The notes under the pieces are model-generated. The model was not told where the DNA came from. It saw only the letters and a program-made list of their open reading frames with translations, and searched no databases. From positions 1 through 64,000 of the forward strand of contig NZ_RZNB01000001.1 of NCBI RefSeq assembly GCF_004078635.1: DNA of 64,000 nucleotides. The letters run 5' to 3'. The stretch is from Labedella phragmitis. GTDB lineage: Bacteria; Actinomycetota; Actinomycetes; Actinomycetales; Microbacteriaceae. Position numbers and translations under genes: made by a program. This document shows, piece after piece, positions 25,796 through 32,953 of the stretch (position 1 is the stretch's first letter; each line of letters opens with the position of its first letter).

Positions 25796-27358
25796 ATGGC
25801 GGTGACCGGCGGAGGTGGCTCCCCGCTCGACATGGGGAGGAGGGCGATCGCCAGCGCTCGACTGCTCGGAGCGGACCGTCTCCGCGCCGCACGCGGTCGC
25901 CTGCCCACTGGCCGCCATTTCGCCCTCACGTGGTCGATCTCCGATGGCTACGGCGGCATGACGGCCGCCCTCCTCGCCCGGACCCGCGCCTTCGTGCGCC
26001 ACGGCGGCGTGACCGTGGCCGTGCTCACCCTCGACGAGCAGGCCGACTACCCCGCTCGGGAGCTCGAGCTGCGCGAACGGGGCGAGCTCATCGACGGGAT
26101 GCGGCTCCTCAACCTGTGGGACTGGTTGCGGGAGAACCGGCTTCCCGGCGGATCGCTACGACTCGAGCGCCATCCCTTCCTTCCGCTGCCCGATGGGCCG
26201 TCCGACGACATCACCGAACTCCGCCGCGGCGATCGTGTCCTCAGCCGGACCCGGTGGTCGTCCGACGGCGGCCGGGCGCTTCAGATCGACCACTACCGGC
26301 TCGACGGATCCCTGCTCGCAAGCGATCGCCGAGACCTCGACGGCGGCGGCCGTTCGATCGTGCTGTGCGACGGCGGCGGGCAGCCCGTCCGGTCATGGGG
26401 GAAGATCTGGCACCTCTACGCGGCGTGGCTCGACCGGCTCACCGCGCGCACACCGAGCTATCTCATCGTGGACAGCAAGACGGTCGCTCCCTTCGTGGCC
26501 GAGTACCGCCGCCCCCACGTCACGACGGTGCACCTCGTGCACGCGTCGCACCTCGTCGGCACGGAGCGGCCGCTCGGGCGGCTGCGTGAGTCGCGCCGTC
26601 GGGTCTTCGAGAACCTCTCGGCGTTCGACGCCGTCGCGGTGCTGAGCGAACGCCAGCGCTCCGACGTGGAGGCGCTCCTCGGGCGGCAGGACAACCTCAT
26701 CGTCGTGCGCAACGTGCGCGAAGGCGCCGCGAGCACCGTCACCGTGGCCGCCTCGCGGCCGGTGACCGCTGGAATCATGCTCGCGTCTCTCGAGAAGCGC
26801 AAGCGCGTCAGCCACGCAATGCGGGCCGTCGACACCCAGCGGGCGCTCGCCGCGACGGGCTCGCACCGCCCGACGACCCTCGACGTCTTCGGTGAGGGAC
26901 CGCGGCGGCAGGCTCTCGAGGGCGTCATCGAGCGCCTCGGCGCTCACGAGCACGTGCGCTTGCGCGGTTTCGATCCGCACGCCCGCGAGCGCCTCGCCGA
27001 TGCGTCGTTCCTGCTCCTCACCTCGACGTCCGAGGGCTTCCCGCTCGTCCTCGCTGAGGCGCTCGCCGTCGGCTGCCTCCCCATCGTGTACGACGTCCCC
27101 TACGGCCCGGCGGACATCATCCGCTCCGGGTGGAACGGCTACGTCGTCCCGCCCGGCGACGTCGACGCCCTCGCCGCGGCGATCGAAGAGCTCGTCAGTC
27201 TCCCCGACGAGCGGATCGCGGCGATGCGGCGGAACGCCGAGCGATCGGCGCGACCGTTCGACCCCGCCGCGGTGACGCGAGCGTGGGCTCACGACCTGCG
27301 AGCGGCTCGGCGGCGCTCACGCAGTCGGGCTCGCCGCGGCTCTCACTCGACGTCCTGA
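25796..27358 (+). CDS. GT-B glycosyltransferase (TagE/TarM-like, GT4)
   Basis: A 520-residue cytoplasmic glycosyltransferase from ATG 25796, preceded by GGAAGGGG. The N-terminal part (FALTWSISDGYGGMTAALLARTRAF) and middle (GIMLASLEKRKRVSHAMRAV, TTLDVFGEGPRRQALEGVIERLG) fit the GT4 fold. The C-terminal nucleotide-sugar site is EGFPLVLAEALAVGCLPIVYDVPYGPADIIRSGWNGYVVPPGD, close to poly(glycerol-phosphate) or teichoic-acid glucosyltransferases. It probably glycosylates a wall polymer or exopolysaccharide. The last 164 bp overlap, antisense, the end of the acyltransferase gene. Confidence 0.88.
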   Translation: MAVTGGGGSPLDMGRRAIASARLLGADRLRAARGRLPTGRHFALTWSISDGYGGMTAALLARTRAFVRHGGVTVAVLTLDEQADYPARELELRERGELIDGMRLLNLWDWLRENRLPGGSLRLERHPFLPLPDGPSDDITELRRGDRVLSRTRWSSDGGRALQIDHYRLDGSLLASDRRDLDGGGRSIVLCDGGGQPVRSWGKIWHLYAAWLDRLTARTPSYLIVDSKTVAPFVAEYRRPHVTTVHLVHASHLVGTERPLGRLRESRRRVFENLSAFDAVAVLSERQRSDVEALLGRQDNLIVVRNVREGAASTVTVAASRPVTAGIMLASLEKRKRVSHAMRAVDTQRALAATGSHRPTTLDVFGEGPRRQALEGVIERLGAHEHVRLRGFDPHARERLADASFLLLTSTSEGFPLVLAEALAVGCLPIVYDVPYGPADIIRSGWNGYVVPPGDVDALAAAIEELVSLPDERIAAMRRNAERSARPFDPAAVTRAWAHDLRAARRRSRSRARRGSHSTS

Positions 27359-28520
27359 TCGCGGGGCGGGCGAACCGCTCCCGTGCGGCAGCGACGCCAC
27401 GGCCGACCAGTCGCCCCGTCCGGCGGGCGAGTACGTGCGACGGCCGTTCGACGAGCCGGAAGAACACCTCGGCGATCACAAAACTGAGCGGGACGCCGAC
27501 GAGGCCGACGACCCACCACCATCGGTCGCCGACCGCATAGGCGATCGTCGCGAGCACCGGGACGTGCACGAGGTAGAGGCTGAACGACACCCGGCCCGCC
27601 CACTGCGGGATGCGCGTCGACAGCAGCCGGTCGAGTGCGGGGGAGCACACGGCGACGATGACGAGACCGAGGGCGCCGAGCCCCGCGAATCCCCACAAGA
27701 CCTCCGAGACGATCGTGCGCGGCGGTGCGAAGGGTCGCGCGAGCCAGCTCGCGATGAGCAGGAGCGCCGACGACGAACCGACGACCGACCAGAGCAGCGG
27801 ACGCGGGCGGAGACGAGCCCACGCCAAGAGATCGTCGAGTCTTACGGCGACGAGCGTGCCGAGCAGGAAGACGGGCAGGTAGACGAGCGCGTCGACGCCG
27901 AGCACGCGACCGGCGACGGTCGTCGCGGCGGCCGCGAGGCCCGTCCCCACGAGCGCGACGAGACTCCGCCGGACGAGGAGCGCGACACCGATGGCGACGG
28001 GGAGGAGCGCCGTGAACACGAGCTCCCAGCGCAGGGACCAGAGGGTGTTGACGATGTCGTAGCTCGCCGGAGCCAGACTCGCTTCGTGGAGGAACGACCC
28101 GACCGAGACGCTCGACGCGTTGGCCTCGTCGATCCACTCCCCGGACGACACCGCGCCCTCACGGCGCGGCACGACCGCGATGAGGGCGACCGCGAGGAGG
28201 AGCGCACCCCACACGGGCACGTAGAGCCGCACGAGGCGCGAGGCGAAGAATGCCGCCCACGACGTCGAGCGGCGCAGGAGCGGAAGGACCACGACGAGTC
28301 CACTCAACACGAAGAACACGAGCACGGCCTCCGTGCCGGCGAAGAGCAGCTTGAGCGGCGACTCGGTGACGCCCGTCCACACGGCTTCCGCGCGGCCGCC
28401 GCCTGTCGCGAAGGGGCGGGCGATGAGGCTCACGTGATAGATCACGACGACGACGGCCGCCACCCCGCGCACCCCGTCGAGAGCGCGCAAGCGCGTCGAT
28501 GTCGTCGTCCCCTCACGCAT
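27195..28520 (-). CDS. Acyltransferase 3 family membrane protein
   Basis: A 441-residue protein from ATG 28520. The Acyl_transf_3 pattern is clear: RLRALDGVRGVAAVVVVIYHVSL at the N-terminus (catalytic His in YH), about ten hydrophobic helices, LFAGTEAVLVFFVLSGLVVVLPLLRR, SLRWELVFTALLPV, and RVSFSLYLVHVPVL near the end. Such enzymes O-acylate exopolysaccharides or wall sugars. The last 54 codons are antisense to the glycosyltransferase's conserved C-terminus and are Arg/Ser/Ala-rich, so the original stop may have been lost and the tail is run-on. Divergent from a GH26-like pseudogene, so it may have belonged to a polysaccharide locus. Confidence 0.9.
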   Translation of the reverse strand: MREGTTTSTRLRALDGVRGVAAVVVVIYHVSLIARPFATGGGRAEAVWTGVTESPLKLLFAGTEAVLVFFVLSGLVVVLPLLRRSTSWAAFFASRLVRLYVPVWGALLLAVALIAVVPRREGAVSSGEWIDEANASSVSVGSFLHEASLAPASYDIVNTLWSLRWELVFTALLPVAIGVALLVRRSLVALVGTGLAAAATTVAGRVLGVDALVYLPVFLLGTLVAVRLDDLLAWARLRPRPLLWSVVGSSSALLLIASWLARPFAPPRTIVSEVLWGFAGLGALGLVIVAVCSPALDRLLSTRIPQWAGRVSFSLYLVHVPVLATIAYAVGDRWWWVVGLVGVPLSFVIAEVFFRLVERPSHVLARRTGRLVGRGVAAARERFARPAIRTSSESRGEPDCVSAAEPLAGREPTLASPRRGRTVAPIARRSAASPRSARRGD

Positions 28521-28620
28521 CCGTCGATCGTACGGCGCGAAGCTGCAAGGACGGAGGGCTGGATTCTGTCGGTCAGAATGGTACTGGCAGGGAACGAGAG
28601 CTGAAGGGCCGACCACTTCG

Positions 28621-29635
28621 ATGACGACGTCCAGGGGAATCGCCGAGCAGTCGACCCACCACCGTCCACCGCTCAAGCTCGCTCGAGGACGCCTCGTTGC
28701 GGTCGCCCTCATCGGGTCGCTCGGCATCGCCGCGTGTTCCTCGACGCCACCGTGCGACCCGGCGGTCACGAGCGCGCCGGTTCCGCAGGAAGGCGTCTTG
28801 TTCGGGGTCAATCTGGACTGGGGACGCGAGACGCTCGCCGAGTACGCCGATGCGAGCGGGTCGGCGCCGGCCGTCGCCGTGTCGTTCTCGGACTTCCCGT
28901 TCGCCTCGACGGACCGTGAGAACGTGCTCGCCGCGGCGGATCAGGTCGCGTCGGTGGGCGGCACCCTCCTGCTGACCCTCGAGCCGGTCGACGGGCTCGA
29001 GGCCGTGACCGACGACGCCCTCGACGAACTCAGCGACGTGCTCGGCGAGGCCAATGCCGCCGGAGCCCCGTCGTCGTCCGCTTCGCGCACGAGATGAACG
29101 GCTCCTGGTACGCCCGGGGACAGCAGCCGTCCGCCTATGTCGAGACGTTCGGTCGCGTCGCCGACACCGTGCACGCCGCCCCGGCCGCCCAGACCATGTG
29201 GGCTCCGAACTACGGCGGCGGGTACCCGTTCAGCGGTGGCCGGTACGAACTCACCGAGCCGGGAGACGACCTCCAGGCGCTCGACACGGACGGTGACGGT
29301 GTCGTCACCGGTGTCGACGACCCCTACGCGCCCTACTATCCCGGCGACGAGGCGGTGGACGGGGTCGGCATGTCCCTCTACCACTGGGGATCCGAACACC
29401 CGTGGGGCGAGAACGAGGTCCCGGAGGCCGGGAAGTTCACGGCCCAGTTGACAGGTTCGTACGTCGGTCTGAACGGCGACGACTCGGCGGTCCCGACTTC
29501 TATGCCGAGTACGGGGAGGCGCGGGACAAGCCCGTTCTGGCGAGGTCGCGGACGCCTTCAGCGCCGATCGGCCCCGCTGGCTCGTCGAGGCACCCGGTTC
29601 CGGTCGCTGCGCCGTGTCCTGACCGCGCAGCGGTC
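28621..29635 (+). pseudogene. Frameshifted GH26-like glycosidase (mannanase-type) lipoprotein
   Basis: The first frame (28621-29097) encodes a lipoprotein leader (VALIGSLGIAACSS) and the N-terminal barrel (GVLFGVNLDWGRETLAEYADA). Near 29070 the frame must shift to continue as VVVRFAHEMNGSWYARGQQP, WAPNYGGGYPFSGG, LDTDGDG and VGMSLYHWGSEHPWGENE. It must shift again near 29490 to continue as DFYAEYGEARDKPV, after which homology fades. Both shifts are single missing bases in C runs. The motif RFAHEMNG with its Glu is the GH26 acid/base region. Two frameshifts and a decayed end indicate a pseudogene, unless the shifts are sequencing errors. Confidence 0.75.
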
Positions 29636-29649
29636 ACGTGAGAAGTCGC

Positions 29650-29790
29650 TGCGGTCGAGCATCGTGGCGTTGCCATCGGCGAGCACGACGTCCGAGTCGA
29701 CGCTCCCGGCACCGGGCGAGTCGTTCCCGGTCATGCGCCAATGGACGTTGCCTGGCATACCGGAGCCACGTTCCTTCAGGCCGGAGTGGT
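29650..29790 (-). pseudogene. Decayed partial copy of a DUF3494 domain end
   Basis: Read on the minus strand, this stretch encodes GNVHWRMTGNDSPG, then DVVLADGNATM. The same pattern ends the intact DUF3494 domain of the neighbouring gene: GNVYWRATSSV, then GTILADGDVTM. The DNA aligns over about 100 bp with similar spacing and no large gap. It lies just past that gene's stop (29821), so it looks like a tandem partial duplication that has decayed, or the remains of a second DUF3494 gene. No start codon or leader remains. Confidence 0.55.
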
Positions 29791-29820
29791 GTTCCTCCTC
29801 CACCGCGCGTGGAACGCCGT

Positions 29821-31296
29821 TCAGGGCACCAGAACCGTCGCCCGATCGATGCTGACGGCGCCCGAGAGCGAGAAGAGTCGGCCCGTCGCCTGGCTGCCGT
29901 GCGCCATCGTCACATCACCGTCAGCGAGGATCGTGCCGACGATGCCGCTGTCACGGGCGAGCGTCACGCTCGATGTCGCCCTCCAGTAGACGTTGCCGGC
30001 CCGCGCACCGTTGGTGAGCCGCACGAGCGCGCTCGCACCGGCCGTGAGGTTGCGGGAGCGGAGGATGAAGACGGCACTCGAATCGCCGCGCGCGTCGAGC
30101 GTCAGCGCGCCCGAGACGTGGACGTCGTCCGCCGTCGCGTAGACCCCCGGGAACATCGTGCCGGAGAGTGTCGGCGCCAGCGTCGAGCCCGGGGTCCGCT
30201 CGCCGAGTGCGTCGGCGAGGGCGACAGCGTCGGCCATGGCGTTCCGCGCCGCCGTCGTGTTGCGCTCGGTCGTCCCGCTCACGTTCGACGACCCGAAGCC
30301 CGTGACGGAGGTCCCGGGGCTCGTCCCGATGTCGCCGTCGATCCACGTCGCACCGTGGGAGTGCAGGTTCGACACGCTCGATCTCGCGAGGAGCGCGTAC
30401 GTCGTGGCGCGCCCGAGATCGAGCCGGACGAGCGCCGCGACCCGCCACGAACCTCCCGTCGAGGTCGATGCGGTGAAGGCCGCGGAGGACGGCTCACGCG
30501 GCAGACCGGCGAGTCCGAGGACGGCGATCGCTCCGATGCCCGAGAGAAGCGAACGCCGTCCGACGTCAGCGGGGGGACCGGCATCGGCACTCTCCGACGA
30601 ACTCGGTGACGACGATGCGTCGTCGCCGTCACCGGCCGAAGCTGGATCCTCGACTCCGGCTGCAGCATGCCGCTCGCGTCGGAGCGGGATCGGGCGGGCG
30701 CTCGGCGCGCCCCACGCGACGACGAGCGAGGCCGCCGTCAGGCCGACCCACAGCGCGAGGGGAGCGGTCTCGCCGCGCCCGATCCACCAGCTCGGCAGGC
30801 CGATCGCCGGGACGAGCAACCGACCCTCGCCGATGATCTGGTCGCGTGCGATCGGGGTGCTGTCGACGTCGGCGTTCGCATCCCCCGCCGTGACGAATGT
30901 GCCGTCGTCGTTCACGTCGACGATGCGGTGCAGACGGATCTTCTCGACGCCGTCCGGCTCCGCGTCAGCTGGGCTGATGAAGGACACGACCCGACCGAGA
31001 GGGGCCTCGCGCTCCGTCTGTACGGGCGCGGTCAGGACGACATCGCCGGGGCTGATGCTCGGCTCCATGGAACCGCTCTGCACGACCGTTGCGCTCCAGC
31101 CCAGGAACACGGGGACGATCGCAACGGCCGCGAGTGAGGCGATGAGGGTGAGATACGACTGAGCGACGAGTGACGCGACGAACCACGGCCGACCGGCCCT
31201 CCAGGAGGGACCCTCCGGACCGATACCGTTGCGGCGCTCGTCCACGAGGTGATGATTCCGTCCTGATCGCTGCGGGGAAAGGAGAGAGCGGGTCAC
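29821..31296 (-). CDS. SipW-type signal peptidase I fused to a DUF3494 (ice-binding/adhesin-like) domain
   Basis: The protein has 491 residues if it starts at GTG 31296; GTG 31245 is an alternative, and neither RBS is strong. Order: TM1 (41-67); S26B signal peptidase with Ser76 in SGSMEPSISPGD, His123 in RLHRIVD and Asp139 in TAGDAN (Ser/His type, no Lys as in bacterial LepB); TM2 (179-195); acidic Ser-rich linker (215-245); RR plus hydrophobic helix (246-267) ending SSAAFTAST, which looks like a SipW-dependent leader; then a complete DUF3494 domain (297-491; TWIDGDIGTSPGTSVTGF, VFILRSRNLT, GNVYWRATSSV). DUF3494 occurs in ice-binding proteins and surface adhesins. The gene follows the TasA-like gene on the same strand. 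Peptidase and its presumptive substrate in one chain is unusual. Confidence 0.85.
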   Translation of the reverse strand: MTRSLLSPQRSGRNHHLVDERRNGIGPEGPSWRAGRPWFVASLVAQSYLTLIASLAAVAIVPVFLGWSATVVQSGSMEPSISPGDVVLTAPVQTEREAPLGRVVSFISPADAEPDGVEKIRLHRIVDVNDDGTFVTAGDANADVDSTPIARDQIIGEGRLLVPAIGLPSWWIGRGETAPLALWVGLTAASLVVAWGAPSARPIPLRRERHAAAGVEDPASAGDGDDASSSPSSSESADAGPPADVGRRSLLSGIGAIAVLGLAGLPREPSSAAFTASTSTGGSWRVAALVRLDLGRATTYALLARSSVSNLHSHGATWIDGDIGTSPGTSVTGFGSSNVSGTTERNTTAARNAMADAVALADALGERTPGSTLAPTLSGTMFPGVYATADDVHVSGALTLDARGDSSAVFILRSRNLTAGASALVRLTNGARAGNVYWRATSSVTLARDSGIVGTILADGDVTMAHGSQATGRLFSLSGAVSIDRATVLVP

Positions 31297-31331
31297 CGGC
31301 GCGTCGCGGTGACCCCGAGGAAAGGATCGCC

Positions 31332-32015
31332 CTACGACTGCGGCGCGGTGTTCTGGAACTCCCACACGAGGTCGGAGTGCACGCTCGCGCCCTGGAGAGC
31401 GTCGATCTGCTGCTGCGTCATGCCGGAGGTGTCGAAGGCCCAGGTCGCTCGGTAGGTCCTCGCCTCGCCGGGCGTCCCGGTCGTGCTCCAGGGGTGCACT
31501 CCCGTCGAGTAGTCGACGGCGGTGATGTTGGAGAGTGCCTGCGGTGAGCCCGTCGTTCCAGCAGGAACGAAGCCCGTGCAGTCGTTGAATGACCCGCCAG
31601 TGCCTTCCTCGAGAATGAGGGTGATGTGCTTCTCGAGGCCCTGCCCGGAGGTCTGAAGGTCCCGCTGGTACAGCTTGACGACTCCGGCGACCGAGGAATC
31701 AGACGTCACGACGATGCACTTCTGGCCACTCTGTCCGGGAACGATGTTCTCGACGGTGAAGGCCGCTGCTCCCTTGTCGTCGTCGGTGAGCATGACACGT
31801 CCGGAGGACCACGCGTTGCCCGTGTTGCGGGTCGTCGACGTGAACGCCGCTTGTGAGCCCTGCCAGACGACCCCGCCGGCCAGGAGGATGGCGAGGGGGG
31901 CGGCGGCGAGCGTGGCGACCCGGCGTCCGAGCCTCTGTCGCGTGGCAGTCCGACCGGCTCCGGCAGGAGCGGGCTCGGTAGGTGCCGGGACGGAGCGGGT
32001 CGTGGTGCTGTGCAT
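31332..32015 (-). CDS. TasA/camelysin-like SipW-dependent secreted protein
   Basis: A 227-residue exported protein from ATG 32015 (AAGGACA upstream). The leader has a long Pro/Thr/Ala-rich N-region, LGRR at 29-32, a hydrophobic core (ATLAAAPLAILLAGGVVW) and QAAFTSTT at 55-62, the Ala-Phe-Thr junction typical of SipW substrates. The mature part (RNTGNAWSSGRVMLTDDDKG, FTVENIVPGQSGQKCIVVTSDSS) follows the camelysin/TasA pattern: beta-rich, with two Cys. In Bacillus, such proteins form matrix fibres processed by SipW. The SipW-type peptidase gene follows directly, so the pair is probably a secretion unit; fibre formation here is inference. Confidence 0.82.
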   Translation of the reverse strand: MHSTTTRSVPAPTEPAPAGAGRTATRQRLGRRVATLAAAPLAILLAGGVVWQGSQAAFTSTTRNTGNAWSSGRVMLTDDDKGAAAFTVENIVPGQSGQKCIVVTSDSSVAGVVKLYQRDLQTSGQGLEKHITLILEEGTGGSFNDCTGFVPAGTTGSPQALSNITAVDYSTGVHPWSTTGTPGEARTYRATWAFDTSGMTQQQIDALQGASVHSDLVWEFQNTAPQS

Positions 32016-32402
32016 GGGAGTGTCCTTACGGTGATCGGTGGGTCTGAAGAAGCGGCGCAATGGAGCGCGCGTCGAGGACCGTCGGTCGTCGTCGCGTTTG
32101 CGCTCCTTCGGGTGGCGGGTGCGACGGGCTTTCCCAGCCGCTTTGCGGAGGGAAGGTTGATCGGCTCGAGCGAGAAGACGAAGCGATTGAGCGGGTGGCG
32201 CTCTGGTTCGAAGGTGAACCGGCGCCCTACCGGAAGAGACATTACGGTTTCGTTTCGGGTGAATCAAGCACTTCATCAATTGAACAAGATTTCACCCCAG
32301 ATTTGGGGGGACTCCGGTGTCCCTGTCTTCGAGCGTCCCTCGCCGCTAGAGTGGGGCCCGGGGGGAGGTTCCCGACGACCGATCCCACTGGAGGAGACCG
32401 CT
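32016..32402. promoter_or_regulatory. Divergent control region of the TasA-like and ArsR-type genes
   Basis: This 387-bp region holds no gene. At 32240-32300 it is clearly richer in A/T than its surroundings and has nested inverted repeats: GGGTGAATC (32257-32265) with GATTTCACCC (32288-32297), enclosing TTCA-TCAAT-TGAA (32272-32284). These are candidate ArsR-type regulator sites. Before the ArsR-type gene, TAGAGT (32347-32352) is a possible -10 and GGAGGAG (32390-32396) the RBS. Confidence 0.5.
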
Positions 32403-32861
32403 GTGACCACCGGCGCCGATCCGCATCAGCCCCACTACGAGGTCATGGCTGATGTGTTCAAGAGCCTCGGGCACCCCATGCGCATCCGCATCCTCGAGAT
32501 GCTCACCGCATCAGAGGAGGTCCCGGTGAGCGAGTTCCTCGAGGAGCTCGGCGTCGAGCCGTCACACCTCTCGCATCAGTTGTCCGTGCTGCGTCGCCAG
32601 CGCCTCATCACAGCGGAGCGCCACGGCAACCAGGTCTCCTACCGGCTCAGAGCGACGGAGGTCGCGGACATCCTGGCCGTCGGTCGCACACTTCTCGGCA
32701 GCATGGCCACTCGCGTGGGCGACTTCCTGCAAGCGGCCACGGACCTGCCGGAACTCCACCGCTCCGGAGAGCGAGCGTCACAACCGGAGCCGAGCGACGC
32801 TGCCCTGACACCGGACAGCGGTGCCGGGGCGAGCGTCCGCGGCTCGGAACCGGTCGCCTAG
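32403..32861 (+). CDS. ArsR-type winged-helix transcriptional regulator
   Basis: A 152-residue protein from GTG 32403, 6 nt after GGAGGAG. The winged helix is standard: EVMADVFKSLGHPMRIRILEMLTASEEVPVSEFLEELGVEPSHLSHQLSVLRRQRLITAERHGNQVSYRLR. It has no Cys, so the usual ArsR/SmtB metal sites are absent. A C-terminal helical part (VADILAVGRTLLGSMATRVGDFL) precedes a disordered acidic tail. It is divergent from the TasA-like gene and likely controls that locus and itself, with an unknown signal. Confidence 0.88.
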   Translation: MTTGADPHQPHYEVMADVFKSLGHPMRIRILEMLTASEEVPVSEFLEELGVEPSHLSHQLSVLRRQRLITAERHGNQVSYRLRATEVADILAVGRTLLGSMATRVGDFLQAATDLPELHRSGERASQPEPSDAALTPDSGAGASVRGSEPVA

Positions 32862-32953
32862 CCCGCAGCCGTCTGATGCGTCTCGGCTGCTTCTCTCGCC
32901 CCGGGACGGTCGACGACAACGTGGGCCATCAGGCCCGGACTCAGCGGCCCGGC

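Noticed and set aside
28563-28579. Inverted repeat ATTCTG-TCGGT-CAGAAT between the acyltransferase and the GH26 pseudogene
   Set aside because: Only 6-bp arms and no regulator gene nearby; too weak to call an operator.
29094-29855. Separate gene starting at the ATG at 29094
   Set aside because: That Met is the internal HEMNG motif of the GH26-like domain. It is a continuation of the frameshifted gene at 28621, not an independent start.
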